A DNA stretch of 64,000 nucleotides from Gammaproteobacteria bacterium. Its GTDB lineage: Bacteria; Pseudomonadota; Gammaproteobacteria; GRL18. The stretch covers positions 61,389-125,388 of the forward strand of contig JADGDG010000012.1 in assembly GCA_016744995.1 (NCBI GenBank), in the 5' to 3' direction. The notes under the pieces were generated by a model. The model saw nothing but the letters and a program-made list of their open reading frames with translations, searched no databases and was not told the DNA's origin. How positions within the stretch are numbered: position 1 is the stretch's first letter; every line of letters begins with the position of its first letter. Positions 8,329-17,720 of the stretch are shown piece by piece. The position numbers were made by a program, and so were the translations under genes.

Positions 8329-9051
8329 TTACTCTGAAACAACTTTAAATTGACGATTGTCTTCTTGTTTATAGTGTTTATAGTGACTCTTATCACCCGA
8401 ATTAATATAGTAGATTCTCGAATCAGACATAATGATCTTATTATTTTCAACCGCTCTGGTAGTTATAATCACTTCTACTGGGCTGGCACCCGTTTCTTTT
8501 GTACTGTTGAACCATTCAAGTTGGGCAACAATTGGTATTCCAACCAGGCCCGGAGTTCCCCAATGTGATGCATCATACAGCATAGCCATATTTGCCGCTA
8601 TTAAGGCATATGTGCCAAACTTAGGTCTCAGATATCCGCGATCATTATGAGTCAATATCTGAACATCATAATCAATTTTAATACTGTTTTTGGTTTCTTG
8701 TAATTCAACATCGACAACACCCTGTCTGACCAGATGGCTTGTGATTAAATCACCAAATGCCTTTTGAAATGGACTTGGCAAAACAATATAAGAAGCATCA
8801 CTTCCACCTTGTACAATTGGGCTTCTTTTGATATATATTGGCTTAGAAGACTTTGGTAATCTACAAAGTACATTTTTTGCTTCTATTTTTGCCAGTTCAT
8901 TCCAGTGATTGGCTGCTTGCATTTTTTTCTGATAAACGGTTGGGGAAGCTTCTCCTCGCGGATACTCAGAATGTGTATTAATTGCTGCATTGTTGCAACC
9001 AGTTACAAACACCGATGCTGCAAGCAATAAAAAAACAAGTCCCTTCGACAT
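8329..9051 (-). CDS. Lipoprotein, Fur-box controlled
   Basis: 240 residues. Signal peptide with lipobox FVTGC (Cys19) and no Asp at +2, so outer-membrane sorting is expected. The body contains VVDVELQETKNSIKIDYDV and GLVGIPIVAQLEWF, reminiscent of lipoproteins that assist surface assembly, but I do not recognise the family. It is the first gene of an operon with the FlgO-like lipoprotein and probably the SPFH gene. The 25-bp palindromic Fur box lies about 80 bases upstream. Confidence 0.7.
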   Translation of the reverse strand: MSKGLVFLLLAASVFVTGCNNAAINTHSEYPRGEASPTVYQKKMQAANHWNELAKIEAKNVLCRLPKSSKPIYIKRSPIVQGGSDASYIVLPSPFQKAFGDLITSHLVRQGVVDVELQETKNSIKIDYDVQILTHNDRGYLRPKFGTYALIAANMAMLYDASHWGTPGLVGIPIVAQLEWFNSTKETGASPVEVIITTRAVENNKIIMSDSRIYYINSGDKSHYKHYKQEDNRQFKVVSE

Positions 9052-9131
9052 AAAAATACCCTTTATCCTAATTTAACTTAACAAAAAAATTACATAATCC
9101 ACTGAATAACTAATATCATTCTAACCTTAAC

Positions 9132-9156
9132 AGTAATGATAATCAATATCATTACT
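9132..9156 (-). promoter_or_regulatory. Fur box upstream of lipoprotein operon
   Basis: The arms AGTAATGATA and TATCATTACT are perfect reverse complements around five bases, an excellent match to GATAATGATAATCATTATC-type Fur sites. It lies upstream of the start at 9051. Confidence 0.8.
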
Positions 9157-9248
9157 GATTTGATTAATAAATATCTTTACACATAATTTTTTCAAGTGGC
9201 ATGTCTGGTACGGATTTGTACTCTGAAAAGAACACCTATGATAAAAAA

Positions 9249-9278
9249 GTCAGACCTAAATATTGGGTCTAACCTAAA
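9249..9278 (-). terminator. Intrinsic terminator downstream of the 48-residue ORF
   Basis: On the minus strand TTAGACC, a 9-base loop and GGTCTGA are followed by CTTTTTT. It lies downstream of the small ORF at 9554-9700 and could end a transcript that reads through small RNA C. The rest of 9279-9553 shows nothing recognisable. Confidence 0.6.
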
Positions 9279-9553
9279 TATCCTACAAGTGATTATCACG
9301 TTCATTTCCAGGGTATCAACATGATATCCTGCAGCTGATAAATGATTACTCTAATATTTTTTGTCCTCAAATATAGAAATTTTAAAGACTTGCTTGATAA
9401 AGCAGACAGGATTAATTTCTTATATTTCAAATGGATAATGTATTTTTCAGAGCTGACTAATTAAATTAGGAATAACTTACTTTAAAATTATGAATATTTA
9501 GACTTGTAACCAATCTTTGAATTATTAAAATAATTGGTATTATTCAGGAAAGA

Positions 9554-9700
9554 TTATGAAATAAATGATTTTTGATTTTGTTTTTTTAGTGGCTTATTTT
9601 TATCAGAATAAATGATGTGTGAGCGTTTTCGGGAAGACTTGACAGCCCGATAGCGTGCCAGACTCATAAAAAAGCCATTAATTTTATCCTTCAGATCCAT
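9554..9700 (-). CDS. Small basic protein directly after small RNA C
   Basis: 48 residues from an ATG at 9700: MDLKDKINGFFMSLARYRAV, then a Lys/Arg/Ser-rich tail. A weak AG-rich ribosome site (AAGAGTAA) lies 6-8 bases upstream. A longer frame from 9775 would start inside the RNA C terminator, so the 9700 start is preferred. The terminator of RNA C ends about 27 bases upstream, so translation would need read-through or another promoter. The amphipathic N-terminus suggests membrane or nucleic-acid contact. The family is unknown and its status as a real gene is uncertain. Confidence 0.4.
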   Translation of the reverse strand: MDLKDKINGFFMSLARYRAVKSSRKRSHIIYSDKNKPLKKQNQKSFIS

Positions 9701-9727
9701 ATAATTTACTCTTAAGCGCACTTCAAA

Positions 9728-9764
9728 TAAAAAAGCCAGACTGTCACATTCAGCAGTCTGGCTT
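9728..9764 (-). terminator. Terminator of small RNA C
   Basis: 11-bp stem AAGCCAGACTG / CAGTCTGGCTT with a 10-base loop, followed on the minus strand by TTTTTTA. Confidence 0.85.
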
Positions 9765-9984
9765 ACGTGTCCCAAAGTGATAAATCATCCATGCAGTGAG
9801 TATCAGGTAAATCAAGTCAACAATATTGGGATAATTATTCAGACCTTCACCAAACGTAGGAGTTTCAGCAAACGTAAGGTTTAACTGATCATCTCACTAC
9901 CTTGAATTTATTGATTTGGGACTTACCATTTTTAAAAGGCTATAACTCTGGGTAAAGTTTTTAGCCATCCATTAAATGATAATG
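9728..9984 (-). ncRNA. Fur-controlled small RNA or leader RNA, copy C
   Basis: Predicted transcript of about 257 nt from the Fur-box promoter at 9974-10018 to the intrinsic terminator at 9728-9764. Segments TCCCAATATTGTTG, CCTGATAC and TGCATGGATG, and the terminator stem AAGCCAGACTG/CAGTCTGGCTT, are shared with RNA A (14696-14916) and RNA B (39788-40010). There is no long reading frame. Fur-repressed sRNAs (RyhB, PrrF, NrrF) are well known, but the sequence is not recognisably any of them. A small ORF follows 27 bases after the terminator, so a cis-acting attenuator is an alternative. Confidence 0.7.
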
Positions 9985-10018
9985 ATTATCATTATAATTA
10001 GTTGTGATATTTATACAA
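9974..10018 (-). promoter_or_regulatory. Fur-box promoter of small RNA C
   Basis: On the minus strand TTGTAT (10013-10018, inside the last codons of the transglutaminase gene), 16 bp, then TATAAT (9991-9996) merged with GATAATCATTATCATTT, a near-perfect Fur box. The spacing and the GCTTGTAT hexamer context are the same as at RNAs A and B. Confidence 0.85.
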
Positions 10019-12161
10019 GCTTTTTTTTATTTTTTTTAAAAATGAATGCTATTTGTTTCTTTAATTCAATAATCTGTTTCATTTGGAGCACTTTCCCCTT
10101 ATCGTTATAGCGTAGCTCAATATACTCATCTATCAAGGCAAATATTTGTAAAAAATTATGTGCTTCATTTTGATCCTGAGAAACAATAGTCAGCCTTTTT
10201 CTCAATGCCGCCGGACCTTCATTTTGAAAAATTTCAATGCCCTGCTCCTGCAGCTTTTTTAATAGCTGCTGATAGACAGCTTTTAATGTCACGGTTTGTT
10301 TTTTCCAATGAGTTATCCTTACAACTGCAATGGCAAAACAAATAAGGAGTGTTAACAATAGTATTAGCCAGGCTATATTAACTTTATCAAGTCCGGTTAG
10401 GGCTAATAATAAATATTGATTGCTCTGATCATATTGAACTATCCACACATCCCATAAATAATCCATATATTCAAAATATTGCTTCACTTGATATTTAAAA
10501 ATAATGGCAAATGCTGAATTATCAACAGAATTTAAATGCTTGTCTTGAACATTATTTTGTTGTGTCTTTTTTTGCTCTGCATCTTCAGAAAGTAATTGTG
10601 AAATCAGGTCATCTTCAAGTATGCGTTCTATAGGGATCACTGCAGTAGGATCAATTCGAAACCAACCATCGTTACTTAGCCACACTTCAACCCAGGCATG
10701 GGCATTGGCTTGTTTAATGGTCAGATAATCACCAAAACGGCTTGTATAGCCACCTTTATAACCACTCACGATACGTGCAGGTATTTGTGCCGCCCGCATC
10801 AGCATGGCAAATGCAGTAACATAATGTCCGCAATAGCCCTTCTTCCCCTGAAACAAGAATTCATCAATGGGATCAGATAAATATTTTGGCACATTTCGGC
10901 TATAGTAAAATTCTTTTTGTGCAAACCAGTTTAATGCATGCCTGAGCAGTGTTTTATCATCAGGATATGTTTTTCGCCATTGCTGCCCTAAAGCAATGGC
11001 CTTACTAGCCAAACGTTTATTTTCAGGTAATTGCAATGCCTGCAATAACAGGGCCTGTTGATCATAGTTAAAAGCCCCCGGGATTCTGGGGCCAGCATAG
11101 CTGATCTGTGTATATTGTACCGACTCTTGAATGGGCTCTTTTGCCAGCAGTAAATTATCCTCAGAGAGTACCGCCAGTGCATTTGAAATAGACTGCAGCT
11201 CTATGGGTGTGCCCAATGTAAAAAGCCATTGCTGTTGATTAGCTTCCTGATTAATGATGTATTCAAATAACTGTTCTGTTTTTATTTTAGATATATTATT
11301 TACTTTGGCAGGTGCCTGCAACTTAAAATATGATTTCAGATAATAGTCACTGAGCCATTGCTTTCCATCTGTAAAATAAAAAGTATTAGCTCGCCAGTAC
11401 AATTCATTTGAGGCGGGACGATGCTTATTAAATTTTACCCGAAAAGCAGTTTCCTGGCTTAAAGAGAGCTTATTTAAGTCACCAGGATTCAAGGTCTTAG
11501 ACAAGCCAGAAGTCCCCTGAGCATTTTTCCTTATGCTATCATCGCTGCCTATTGATGATAAATGCCAAACGGGAGAGCCTAAACGGGGGAAAATAATAAA
11601 AAGAATAAGCACCATAGGTGCAGTCTTTATCAATAGTCGAACGGAACTGATGAGATTGTTCTTAAATGATTCACCGGGAAAGTGAAGCATAATAACAAAG
11701 GCTGTTAATACAATAATATAGAGAGAACTATAGGAAAATAATATAAATGAATTATCAAAAAACAACAAGGCAATCACAGCAAAATAACATAGAACGATCA
11801 GTACCTGATAATCTCTTTGTGAGTGTGTTTCTAAAGGTTTTAAGCTCAGCACCAGACAAAAAAGAGCCAGGCCGATGATATTTATCCGCAACTGATCCCA
11901 GTAATAAGTAATGAATAACATTCCTGCAATCATAAAAATTGTTTTTATTACTGTTTTCTTCCGCTTTGATTGCTCCTGAGATTCAGTTTTTATTAAAAAA
12001 AATTCACTCACCAGAATAATACAAAGAAAGAAAATATATGGCCATGGTAATAAGAGTCCATAGGGCAAAACAGCAGCCATGACCAGGCCAATGGATAAAT
12101 ATTTATGTTCAACATTGCCTGGCATAACTGACATTAAGATTGAGCCAATGCTATAAGACAT
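10011..12161 (-). CDS. tgpA: TgpA-type membrane transglutaminase (DUF3488 + transglutaminase)
   Basis: 716 residues. Several membrane helices (about residues 20-200, DUF3488) are followed by a periplasmic transglutaminase-like domain with the Cys motif GKKGYCGHYVTAFAMLMRAA, the His motif NAHAWVEVWL and Asp in GWFRIDPTA. Then come one more helix (about residues 610-630) and a basic cytoplasmic tail. In Pseudomonas TgpA is essential and acts in the periplasm; the substrate is unknown. It overlaps the DUF58 gene by 28 bases and forms the usual moxR-DUF58-tgpA operon. The -35 of small RNA C lies in its last codons. Confidence 0.9.
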   Translation of the reverse strand: MSYSIGSILMSVMPGNVEHKYLSIGLVMAAVLPYGLLLPWPYIFFLCIILVSEFFLIKTESQEQSKRKKTVIKTIFMIAGMLFITYYWDQLRINIIGLALFCLVLSLKPLETHSQRDYQVLIVLCYFAVIALLFFDNSFILFSYSSLYIIVLTAFVIMLHFPGESFKNNLISSVRLLIKTAPMVLILFIIFPRLGSPVWHLSSIGSDDSIRKNAQGTSGLSKTLNPGDLNKLSLSQETAFRVKFNKHRPASNELYWRANTFYFTDGKQWLSDYYLKSYFKLQAPAKVNNISKIKTEQLFEYIINQEANQQQWLFTLGTPIELQSISNALAVLSEDNLLLAKEPIQESVQYTQISYAGPRIPGAFNYDQQALLLQALQLPENKRLASKAIALGQQWRKTYPDDKTLLRHALNWFAQKEFYYSRNVPKYLSDPIDEFLFQGKKGYCGHYVTAFAMLMRAAQIPARIVSGYKGGYTSRFGDYLTIKQANAHAWVEVWLSNDGWFRIDPTAVIPIERILEDDLISQLLSEDAEQKKTQQNNVQDKHLNSVDNSAFAIIFKYQVKQYFEYMDYLWDVWIVQYDQSNQYLLLALTGLDKVNIAWLILLLTLLICFAIAVVRITHWKKQTVTLKAVYQQLLKKLQEQGIEIFQNEGPAALRKRLTIVSQDQNEAHNFLQIFALIDEYIELRYNDKGKVLQMKQIIELKKQIAFIFKKNKKKLV

Positions 12162-13030
12162 TGATGATAATGCTCAGTGCCATGATTAGCTTTTATCGTA
12201 TGTCCTGGAATATTCAAACCATAGTAGAAACCCTTTTGATGAGCCTGTTTTATCCAATAACATAATTGCGATAACTTTTGTTCTTTTTTCAGCAAACCAA
12301 GATCATCATATTTATAAACAATTTGCTTATTCTCTTGTTCATCTTCAAATATTTTTGTCATTAGCCGTTCAGTACGAGCATAAGTTTTCCAGCAGATTTT
12401 TGATAAAGGATCACCTTCCTGGTAACGTGATAATTCTTTAAACTGCTCAACACCTGTTTTGTTTGGTACAGATTGTCGATGGCTTTGATCACTGACATGG
12501 TGATCAATCGGTGCTGGATATATATAAAAAGTTTTTTTCTCATTAGAAACACGCTGTGTCCATTTAAACAATGCTAAAGGGTATTGACTGGAACAGACAA
12601 ACTCAGCCAACTGAAAGCACCCCCTGCTGATCAGCTCAAATTCAAATTCCTGTATTGTCTTTTGCACAATGACGGGGCGTAAAAAAGAAGTAACATGTTT
12701 CATTTTTTCCTGTGTAATAATATTGACCAGCTGGTATTCACAATACAGGAAATTAAATTGATTATTTTGTTTTTTTCTGATGCTTAAAAATTGAGTTTTA
12801 ATCCCGTTGGGTTCGCCCATAAAATGACTCTTGAGCGGATAGCAAAGAATTTTCAAATCTTTGATATTTTTCCAGCCCTGATAAAAAATCAGTGCATAAA
12901 GACTGAAAAATACAAACACAAGCAAATAGGCCAGGCTATTATTATAATTAATTGCACCAATAAACAGGGTTAACAATATGAGTAAAAACAGCCTTCCAAA
13001 ATAGGTTAAGCTAACTGACAGGATCTTCAT
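12134..13030 (-). CDS. DUF58 domain protein
   Basis: 298 residues. Two N-terminal membrane segments (about residues 8-45) precede a soluble domain with the DUF58 core GVEQFKELSRYQEGDP then ICWKTYART. DUF58 proteins always travel with MoxR ATPases and transglutaminases, probably as a chaperone or metal-insertion partner with a VWA-like fold. It is 15 bp downstream of the MoxR gene and overlaps tgpA. Confidence 0.88.
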   Translation of the reverse strand: MKILSVSLTYFGRLFLLILLTLFIGAINYNNSLAYLLVFVFFSLYALIFYQGWKNIKDLKILCYPLKSHFMGEPNGIKTQFLSIRKKQNNQFNFLYCEYQLVNIITQEKMKHVTSFLRPVIVQKTIQEFEFELISRGCFQLAEFVCSSQYPLALFKWTQRVSNEKKTFYIYPAPIDHHVSDQSHRQSVPNKTGVEQFKELSRYQEGDPLSKICWKTYARTERLMTKIFEDEQENKQIVYKYDDLGLLKKEQKLSQLCYWIKQAHQKGFYYGLNIPGHTIKANHGTEHYHQCLIALAQS

Positions 13031-13045
13031 TGATAATTTATGATC

Positions 13046-13945
13046 TCAGGGAATGGCAATATCCATCAAACGAGCAGCGATAATTTCATCGGTCATTGAA
13101 GGATCAGCCGACATCAGCCGATGATTAGCGACATAGGGTAAAATGATTTGTAAATCATCCGGTAAAGCATATTCCCGGCTTTCAAGATAAGCCCATGCCT
13201 GAGTCATTCGAATGAGTGCCAGTCCGGCACGCGGTGATAAGCCGTAAACAAACAGACCGCTTTCTCTGGTGTATTGAATAATATCTTCCAGATAGTCATA
13301 AATAGCCTCTGAAAGATGGATCGAGCGAACCTGTTCCTGATAGCATAAAATATCCTCAGAGCTGATAACAGCCTTAATCTGTTCCAGCTGCTGTCGGCCA
13401 CTTTTTCTTTGCCACAATGCTCTTTCTTTTTCTTTGCTTGGATAGCCTAATGAAATACGAATAAGGAAACGATCCATTTGTGATTCAGGTAACGGATGTG
13501 TTCCAAGTTGTTCATGTGAGTTTTGTGTCGCCACAACAAAGAAAGGTTTTTCTAAATGATGTGACTGACCATCCACTGAGACCTGATATTCTTCCATCAC
13601 TTCTAATAAGGCACTTTGAGTTTTTGATGAAGCCCGATTGATTTCATCAGCTAACAGTAGATTAGTAAAAACAGCGCCTTTTTTAAATTCAAAGTGATGA
13701 GTATCCCGATTAAATATGGAGACACCAAGAATGTCTGAAGGTAATAAATCAGAGGTGAATTGAACTCTTTTAAAATTCAAACCACAACTGATTGCCAGCA
13801 CCTGAGACAAGGTTGTTTTCCCTACCCCTGGAATATCTTCTATCAGCAGGTGACCATCAGCCAAAAGACAGGCCAGAGCCAGTTTTACCTGGAGTTCTTT
13901 ACCAACCACTATCTGGTTAATTTGCTCAAGAAGTTGTTGAATCAA
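13046..13945 (-). CDS. MoxR-family AAA+ ATPase
   Basis: 299 residues. Walker A GVGKTT (about residues 40-45), Walker B LLLADEINRA, a sensor-1 region FFVVATQN, and the Arg-finger region QMDRFLIR. The C-terminal lid domain holds GLSPRAGLALIRMTQAW. MoxR ATPases remodel or activate partner proteins, often with metal or cofactor insertion. First gene of the moxR-DUF58-tgpA set and 72 bp downstream of the cupredoxin gene, so the Fur-box promoter at 14561-14601 may reach it. Confidence 0.92.
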   Translation of the reverse strand: MIQQLLEQINQIVVGKELQVKLALACLLADGHLLIEDIPGVGKTTLSQVLAISCGLNFKRVQFTSDLLPSDILGVSIFNRDTHHFEFKKGAVFTNLLLADEINRASSKTQSALLEVMEEYQVSVDGQSHHLEKPFFVVATQNSHEQLGTHPLPESQMDRFLIRISLGYPSKEKERALWQRKSGRQQLEQIKAVISSEDILCYQEQVRSIHLSEAIYDYLEDIIQYTRESGLFVYGLSPRAGLALIRMTQAWAYLESREYALPDDLQIILPYVANHRLMSADPSMTDEIIAARLMDIAIP

Positions 13946-14017
13946 AACAGTTCTCAGTTTTTATTAAATAAATGATGCCAGTAAACAGACAATTCTCAGT
14001 GTTGTTGGGAAGTGCAC

Positions 14018-14476
14018 TTATTTAATAGTAATTTTTCCAACCATTCCGGCTTCTTCATGACCTTTAATCGTACATTTCAGATCATTTATATTGCCGCTTT
14101 TTACCGGAACAAACCACCATTCAGCCGTGCCACCGGGATAGACTTCAATTTCTCGAATGCTGCCTTTAATTTCAGCAATAGCTTTACCATCTGCCCCTAA
14201 TACCTGAGCTTTTCTTGTAAACACAGATCGTGATAAACCTTCTGAACTGAAGTAATGTTTTGTTTTACCAACATTGTGTATGACCAGTTTATAGAGCTTA
14301 CCTGTTTCAAACTCGAGACTCGATGGCACAAAAAGGTAAGAATTATCAGTATCACCCAACTGAACATCGACTGTGATCGGTTCCTGTTTGGTTAAGTCAC
14401 CAGAAGCAATGACACTGCCCCAGACAGTAAAAAAACTTGAAATAATTAAAATAAATACGATTAAAATTTTCTTCAT
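14018..14476 (-). CDS. Periplasmic cupredoxin-like protein, Fur-box controlled
   Basis: 152 residues with a signal peptide (residues 1-24, ending VIASG). The domain has the blue-copper fold pattern: YKLVIHNVGKTKHYFSS with a candidate His ligand, and at the end DLKCTIKGHEEAGMVGKI with the Cys...His...Met order of a type 1 copper site. It could move electrons in the periplasm or handle copper or iron. A Fur-type promoter lies about 100 bases upstream. Related iron-regulated cupredoxins (P19/EfeO-like systems) exist, but the usual partner genes are not here. Confidence 0.75.
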   Translation of the reverse strand: MKKILIVFILIISSFFTVWGSVIASGDLTKQEPITVDVQLGDTDNSYLFVPSSLEFETGKLYKLVIHNVGKTKHYFSSEGLSRSVFTRKAQVLGADGKAIAEIKGSIREIEVYPGGTAEWWFVPVKSGNINDLKCTIKGHEEAGMVGKITIK

Positions 14477-14560
14477 AGCTTCCTCTTCCAGATGAGATAC
14501 ATTTCATTTAGCTGTTTTATGCAAAATCTGCCATCAATAATAAGTAACAAAACACACAAA

Positions 14561-14601
14561 TAATAATGATTCATATTCTCATTACAGACATTATATGTCA
14601 A
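14561..14601 (-). promoter_or_regulatory. Fur-box promoter of cupredoxin gene (GAATAT type)
   Basis: On the minus strand TTGACA (14596-14601), 17 bp, GAATAT (14573-14578), directly followed by GAATCATTATTA. Fur-like half sites AATGA and TCATT surround the -10. The architecture matches the promoters at 27746-27787 and 34365-34405. Confidence 0.75.
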
Positions 14602-14694
14602 TGAATTTATCAAACCTCTACTCATTACCCATTGACACTATATTTCATGTAATAAGTATTTAAAGAAGGGGAATATTATTTCTTGTGAAAAATC

Positions 14695-14733
14695 ATAAAA
14701 AAAAGCCAGACCACAAGATTAGTAGTCTGGCTT
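14695..14733 (-). terminator. Terminator of small RNA A
   Basis: Stem AAGCCAGAC / GTCTGGCTT around a 13-base loop, followed on the minus strand by eight T. Almost the same stem as in RNA C. Confidence 0.88.
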
Positions 14734-14916
14734 AAGCATCCCGGCAAGATTATCGCATCCATGCATGAGGTTTCAGATGTATTGACGTACATTATTGGGA
14801 GTTAAATAGTAATTATCACCCTACGCCTCATTTTAGCAACGGTATCACCTAAGAGTATCTCATTTAGTCTATTATTATTCAGAGGGAGGCTTTGAATAAC
14901 GACTCAAACGAGAATG
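14696..14916 (-). ncRNA. Fur-controlled small RNA, copy A
   Basis: Predicted transcript of about 221 nt from a Fur-box promoter to a strong intrinsic terminator. It shares ATACTCTTA, AAAATGAGG, TCCCA, TCATGCA-GGATGCGATAA and CTTGCC with RNA B, and TCCCAAT, TGCATGGATG and AAGCCAGAC with RNA C. No gene starts close behind the terminator; the next gene (14476) has its own Fur promoter. This is the copy that looks most like a free-standing sRNA. Its targets are unknown. Confidence 0.75.
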
Positions 14917-14950
14917 ATTATCATTATACTTTAAGAAAAAATAAAAACAA
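14910..14950 (-). promoter_or_regulatory. Fur-box promoter of small RNA A
   Basis: On the minus strand TTGTTT (14945-14950), 16 bp, TATAAT (14923-14928) merged with GATAATCATTCTC. Same layout as at RNAs B and C. It starts just after the stop codon of the MATE gene. Confidence 0.85.
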
Positions 14951-14955
14951 GCTTT

Positions 14956-16245
14956 TTATATTAAATTTTTTCCATAGCGGTAAAACATCCCACTCTGAAT
15001 CACACCACGCAAAAATAAAAAAACTACAAAACTAAACCAATAAAGATGAAGAGAGTGATAAGCTTGTACCATATAAAAAAGAACTATATAAACCGCCAGG
15101 GACATCATGACACTGATCAGCATAGCTCGTGTAGCGGTCATGCCGATAAAAACACCATCCCATATAAACCCCAAAGTGCCAGCAAAAGCCATAATAGATA
15201 TCCAGACAAGATACGGTTTTACCGCAGCAATAAGTTCTGGTTGATTGGTATAAAGTTCAAGCAGCCGCTGACCCGCAAAAAAATAAATCAGAAAGTAAAT
15301 CGCAGCCAATCCAGTCCCCCAATAAAATGAGTAGCGGATAGCCTGAGAAAAATGACACCAGTCTTTAGCGCCATAATATTTTCCCACCAGACTCTCAGCG
15401 GCAAATGCAAAACCATCAACACCAAAGGAAACCCATGAGAGAAACTGCAGGAGTATCACCGTCACAGCTAATGCCATTTCACCCTCTTTGGCACTCTGCG
15501 AATAGAGCAACGCAAAAGCAAAAGTAAGTGCTATAGTTCTAAAAAAAATATCCTTATTAATAGTAAAAAATTTTGCCAGCTGGGCACGATCAAAAATAGA
15601 CTCAAAGGAAAGTCTGTGCATTTTATCCTTATACTTATAGAGCAAAAGCAAACCAGCCATAAAGCCAGAGTATTGGGCAATCAAAGTACCATAAGCAGCG
15701 CCTGCAATATCAAGCTTCAAGACATAAACAAAATAGTAACTCAGTGCAATATTAAGTACATTAATAAATAAAGTCAGGATTAGTGGAATAATGGCATTCT
15801 GTACACCAAAAAACCAACCAAAAATAACATACAAACCCAATGTTGCAGGCGCTGCAAAAATACGTATATCAAAGTATTCTATAACCAGTAAATAAGTAGC
15901 AGCGTCGATATTTAACAGATATGACGTTGCTTTAATGAGAGGCTCTTGAAAAATAATAAGAGCAGATGCGATCAATAGAGATAGAAATAAGGCTCTGCTT
16001 AAAGTATTGGTTAATTTTTCACGACTTTGCTCGCCAAAAGCTTGAGCAGTCAGACCCGTGGTCCCCATGCGTAAAAAACCAAAATTCCAGTAAATGAGGT
16101 TAAAGACCATCGCAGCAATGCCCACTGCAGCAAGATGTAAAGCCGAGAGATGCCCCATCAAAGCAGTGTCGACTGAAGAAAGCAGAGGAACCGAGATATT
16201 ACTCAGAATATTGGGAATAGCGAGCCGTAATATCTCCCTGTTCAT
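14956..16245 (-). CDS. MATE-family efflux transporter (DinF-like)
   Basis: 429 residues, about 12 hydrophobic segments, two MatE halves. The N-terminus REILRLAIPNILSNISVPLL, the loop SSVDTALMGHLSALHLAAVG and LRMGTTGLTAQAFG are typical of the DinF branch. These inner-membrane antiporters export cationic or toxic compounds using Na+ or H+. It is 62 bp downstream of the HlyD gene on the same strand, so it may be read through from the type I secretion operon. The substrate cannot be inferred. Confidence 0.88.
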   Translation of the reverse strand: MNREILRLAIPNILSNISVPLLSSVDTALMGHLSALHLAAVGIAAMVFNLIYWNFGFLRMGTTGLTAQAFGEQSREKLTNTLSRALFLSLLIASALIIFQEPLIKATSYLLNIDAATYLLVIEYFDIRIFAAPATLGLYVIFGWFFGVQNAIIPLILTLFINVLNIALSYYFVYVLKLDIAGAAYGTLIAQYSGFMAGLLLLYKYKDKMHRLSFESIFDRAQLAKFFTINKDIFFRTIALTFAFALLYSQSAKEGEMALAVTVILLQFLSWVSFGVDGFAFAAESLVGKYYGAKDWCHFSQAIRYSFYWGTGLAAIYFLIYFFAGQRLLELYTNQPELIAAVKPYLVWISIMAFAGTLGFIWDGVFIGMTATRAMLISVMMSLAVYIVLFYMVQAYHSLHLYWFSFVVFLFLRGVIQSGMFYRYGKNLI

Positions 16246-16307
16246 TAGCTTTTTATGTTGTCCGTGGTTTTATTAAAAAATAGCCATTATCCTAACATAT
16301 TTTAGCC

Positions 16308-17720
16308 TTAGCGCTCACGTATACTTTCCTGTTTATATCTCAGTAACGGCGCCATAAAAAATTCCATAATTCGTCGTTTGCCCGTCTGCACTTCTGCTGT
16401 GACCGCCATACCCGGCATCAATTTCACCACTTTACCATTGACCTCAATGGTGCTTTTTTTCATCAACAAATGCATTCCATAAATCAATCCTCTGTTTTCA
16501 TCCGCCTGAGCATCATCGGATAACGTCACCACTTCACCATCAATCACACCGTATTTGGTAAAAGGAAAGGTATGAATTTTAATTTCAGCCGACATGCCTT
16601 CATGAACAAAGCCAATATCCTTGTTTTCCAGAAACACTTCAACCTCCAATGCTTCTTCATCCGGGACAATCAGCATCAATTGTTGTGCCTCAAGCACAAC
16701 ACCACCCACTGTATTAACAGTCAGGTTTTGCACTTCACCGGAAACCGGCGCATACAGAATTTTCTTTTTATGACGATCATGAGCCTTGGCTAATTCTTCC
16801 TTGAGTGTTGCTATCTGACGCTGGGTTTCAGTTAGATCAATCAATTGCCTTGTCTTGGTTTGTGCTGTAAGCCCTTTGAGTTGCTGTTCGACCTCCATTT
16901 CAACCGCCTGTAATTGTTTCAGTCGATGCTGCTCTGCGGCATAGTCCTGAGCCAGCTGAATACGCTCCTGCTCCAGTTTCAGATAATCCGTTTCTGAAGC
17001 AAATTTTTTGCTATGTAAGTCTTTCACTGACTGGGTTCGACGTTTGATCAGCGGTAAGACTTGTTTTAATTTACTGATCATTGCCTGAGTCACTTCTTGC
17101 TCAGCCTGTGTTTTAAGCAGGGTACTGCGCAACGTCATTAATTGTGCTTTGTACTGCTGCCATTGCTGCCAGAGCAAACGCTGATGCAGTGATTGCTGTT
17201 GAGGGGATACATCTGCAATCATCGTCAGTTCCACCGTAGCAAACTCAATCGCCTTATGTTGTTCAAAAGGCTTGTCTAAAAGCGTCAGCATGGCCTGATA
17301 CACACTGAGCATCAGTTGTGCACTATGCAATTCATTATTAAGCCGCTTTTCATCGGCCAGAGTCAATGTGCCATCCAGCTCGATTAGTGCCTGTCCTTTG
17401 CTCACTGATTGTCCTTCATGCACCAGAATACGTTTAACAAAAGCTTTTTCCAGCGGTTGAATTTGTTTCACCCGTGAACTGGGGATAATTTTTCCTTCAG
17501 CCGAAGCAACAATGTTAACCTCACCAAAACTGGCCCAGATGATCAACAGGACAATAAGACTGATCAAAGTCCAGACTACAATGTGCGCTAGAGGATGCGC
17601 CGGGGTTTCCTGAATCTCTAATGCTGCTGGTAAAAAAGCAGCGAGTTCCCGATTTTTTGCTTGATCACCCAAAGTTTTACGTTGTCGCCAGGCATCACTC
17701 AGTACAGAAAGAATACTCAT
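16308..17720 (-). CDS. HlyD-family type I secretion membrane fusion protein
   Basis: 470 residues. One membrane segment (about residues 48-68) is followed by a barrel-lipoyl half (EGKIIPSSRVKQIQPLEKAF), a long coiled-coil hairpin (about residues 115-310), the second lipoyl half (APVSGEVQNLTVNTVGG) and a beta-barrel. The C-terminal YKQESIRER is the hallmark end of HlyD-type adaptors. It links the ABC exporter to an outer-membrane TolC channel, which is not encoded in this window. It overlaps the ABC gene by 4 bases. Confidence 0.93.
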   Translation of the reverse strand: MSILSVLSDAWRQRKTLGDQAKNRELAAFLPAALEIQETPAHPLAHIVVWTLISLIVLLIIWASFGEVNIVASAEGKIIPSSRVKQIQPLEKAFVKRILVHEGQSVSKGQALIELDGTLTLADEKRLNNELHSAQLMLSVYQAMLTLLDKPFEQHKAIEFATVELTMIADVSPQQQSLHQRLLWQQWQQYKAQLMTLRSTLLKTQAEQEVTQAMISKLKQVLPLIKRRTQSVKDLHSKKFASETDYLKLEQERIQLAQDYAAEQHRLKQLQAVEMEVEQQLKGLTAQTKTRQLIDLTETQRQIATLKEELAKAHDRHKKKILYAPVSGEVQNLTVNTVGGVVLEAQQLMLIVPDEEALEVEVFLENKDIGFVHEGMSAEIKIHTFPFTKYGVIDGEVVTLSDDAQADENRGLIYGMHLLMKKSTIEVNGKVVKLMPGMAVTAEVQTGKRRIMEFFMAPLLRYKQESIRER

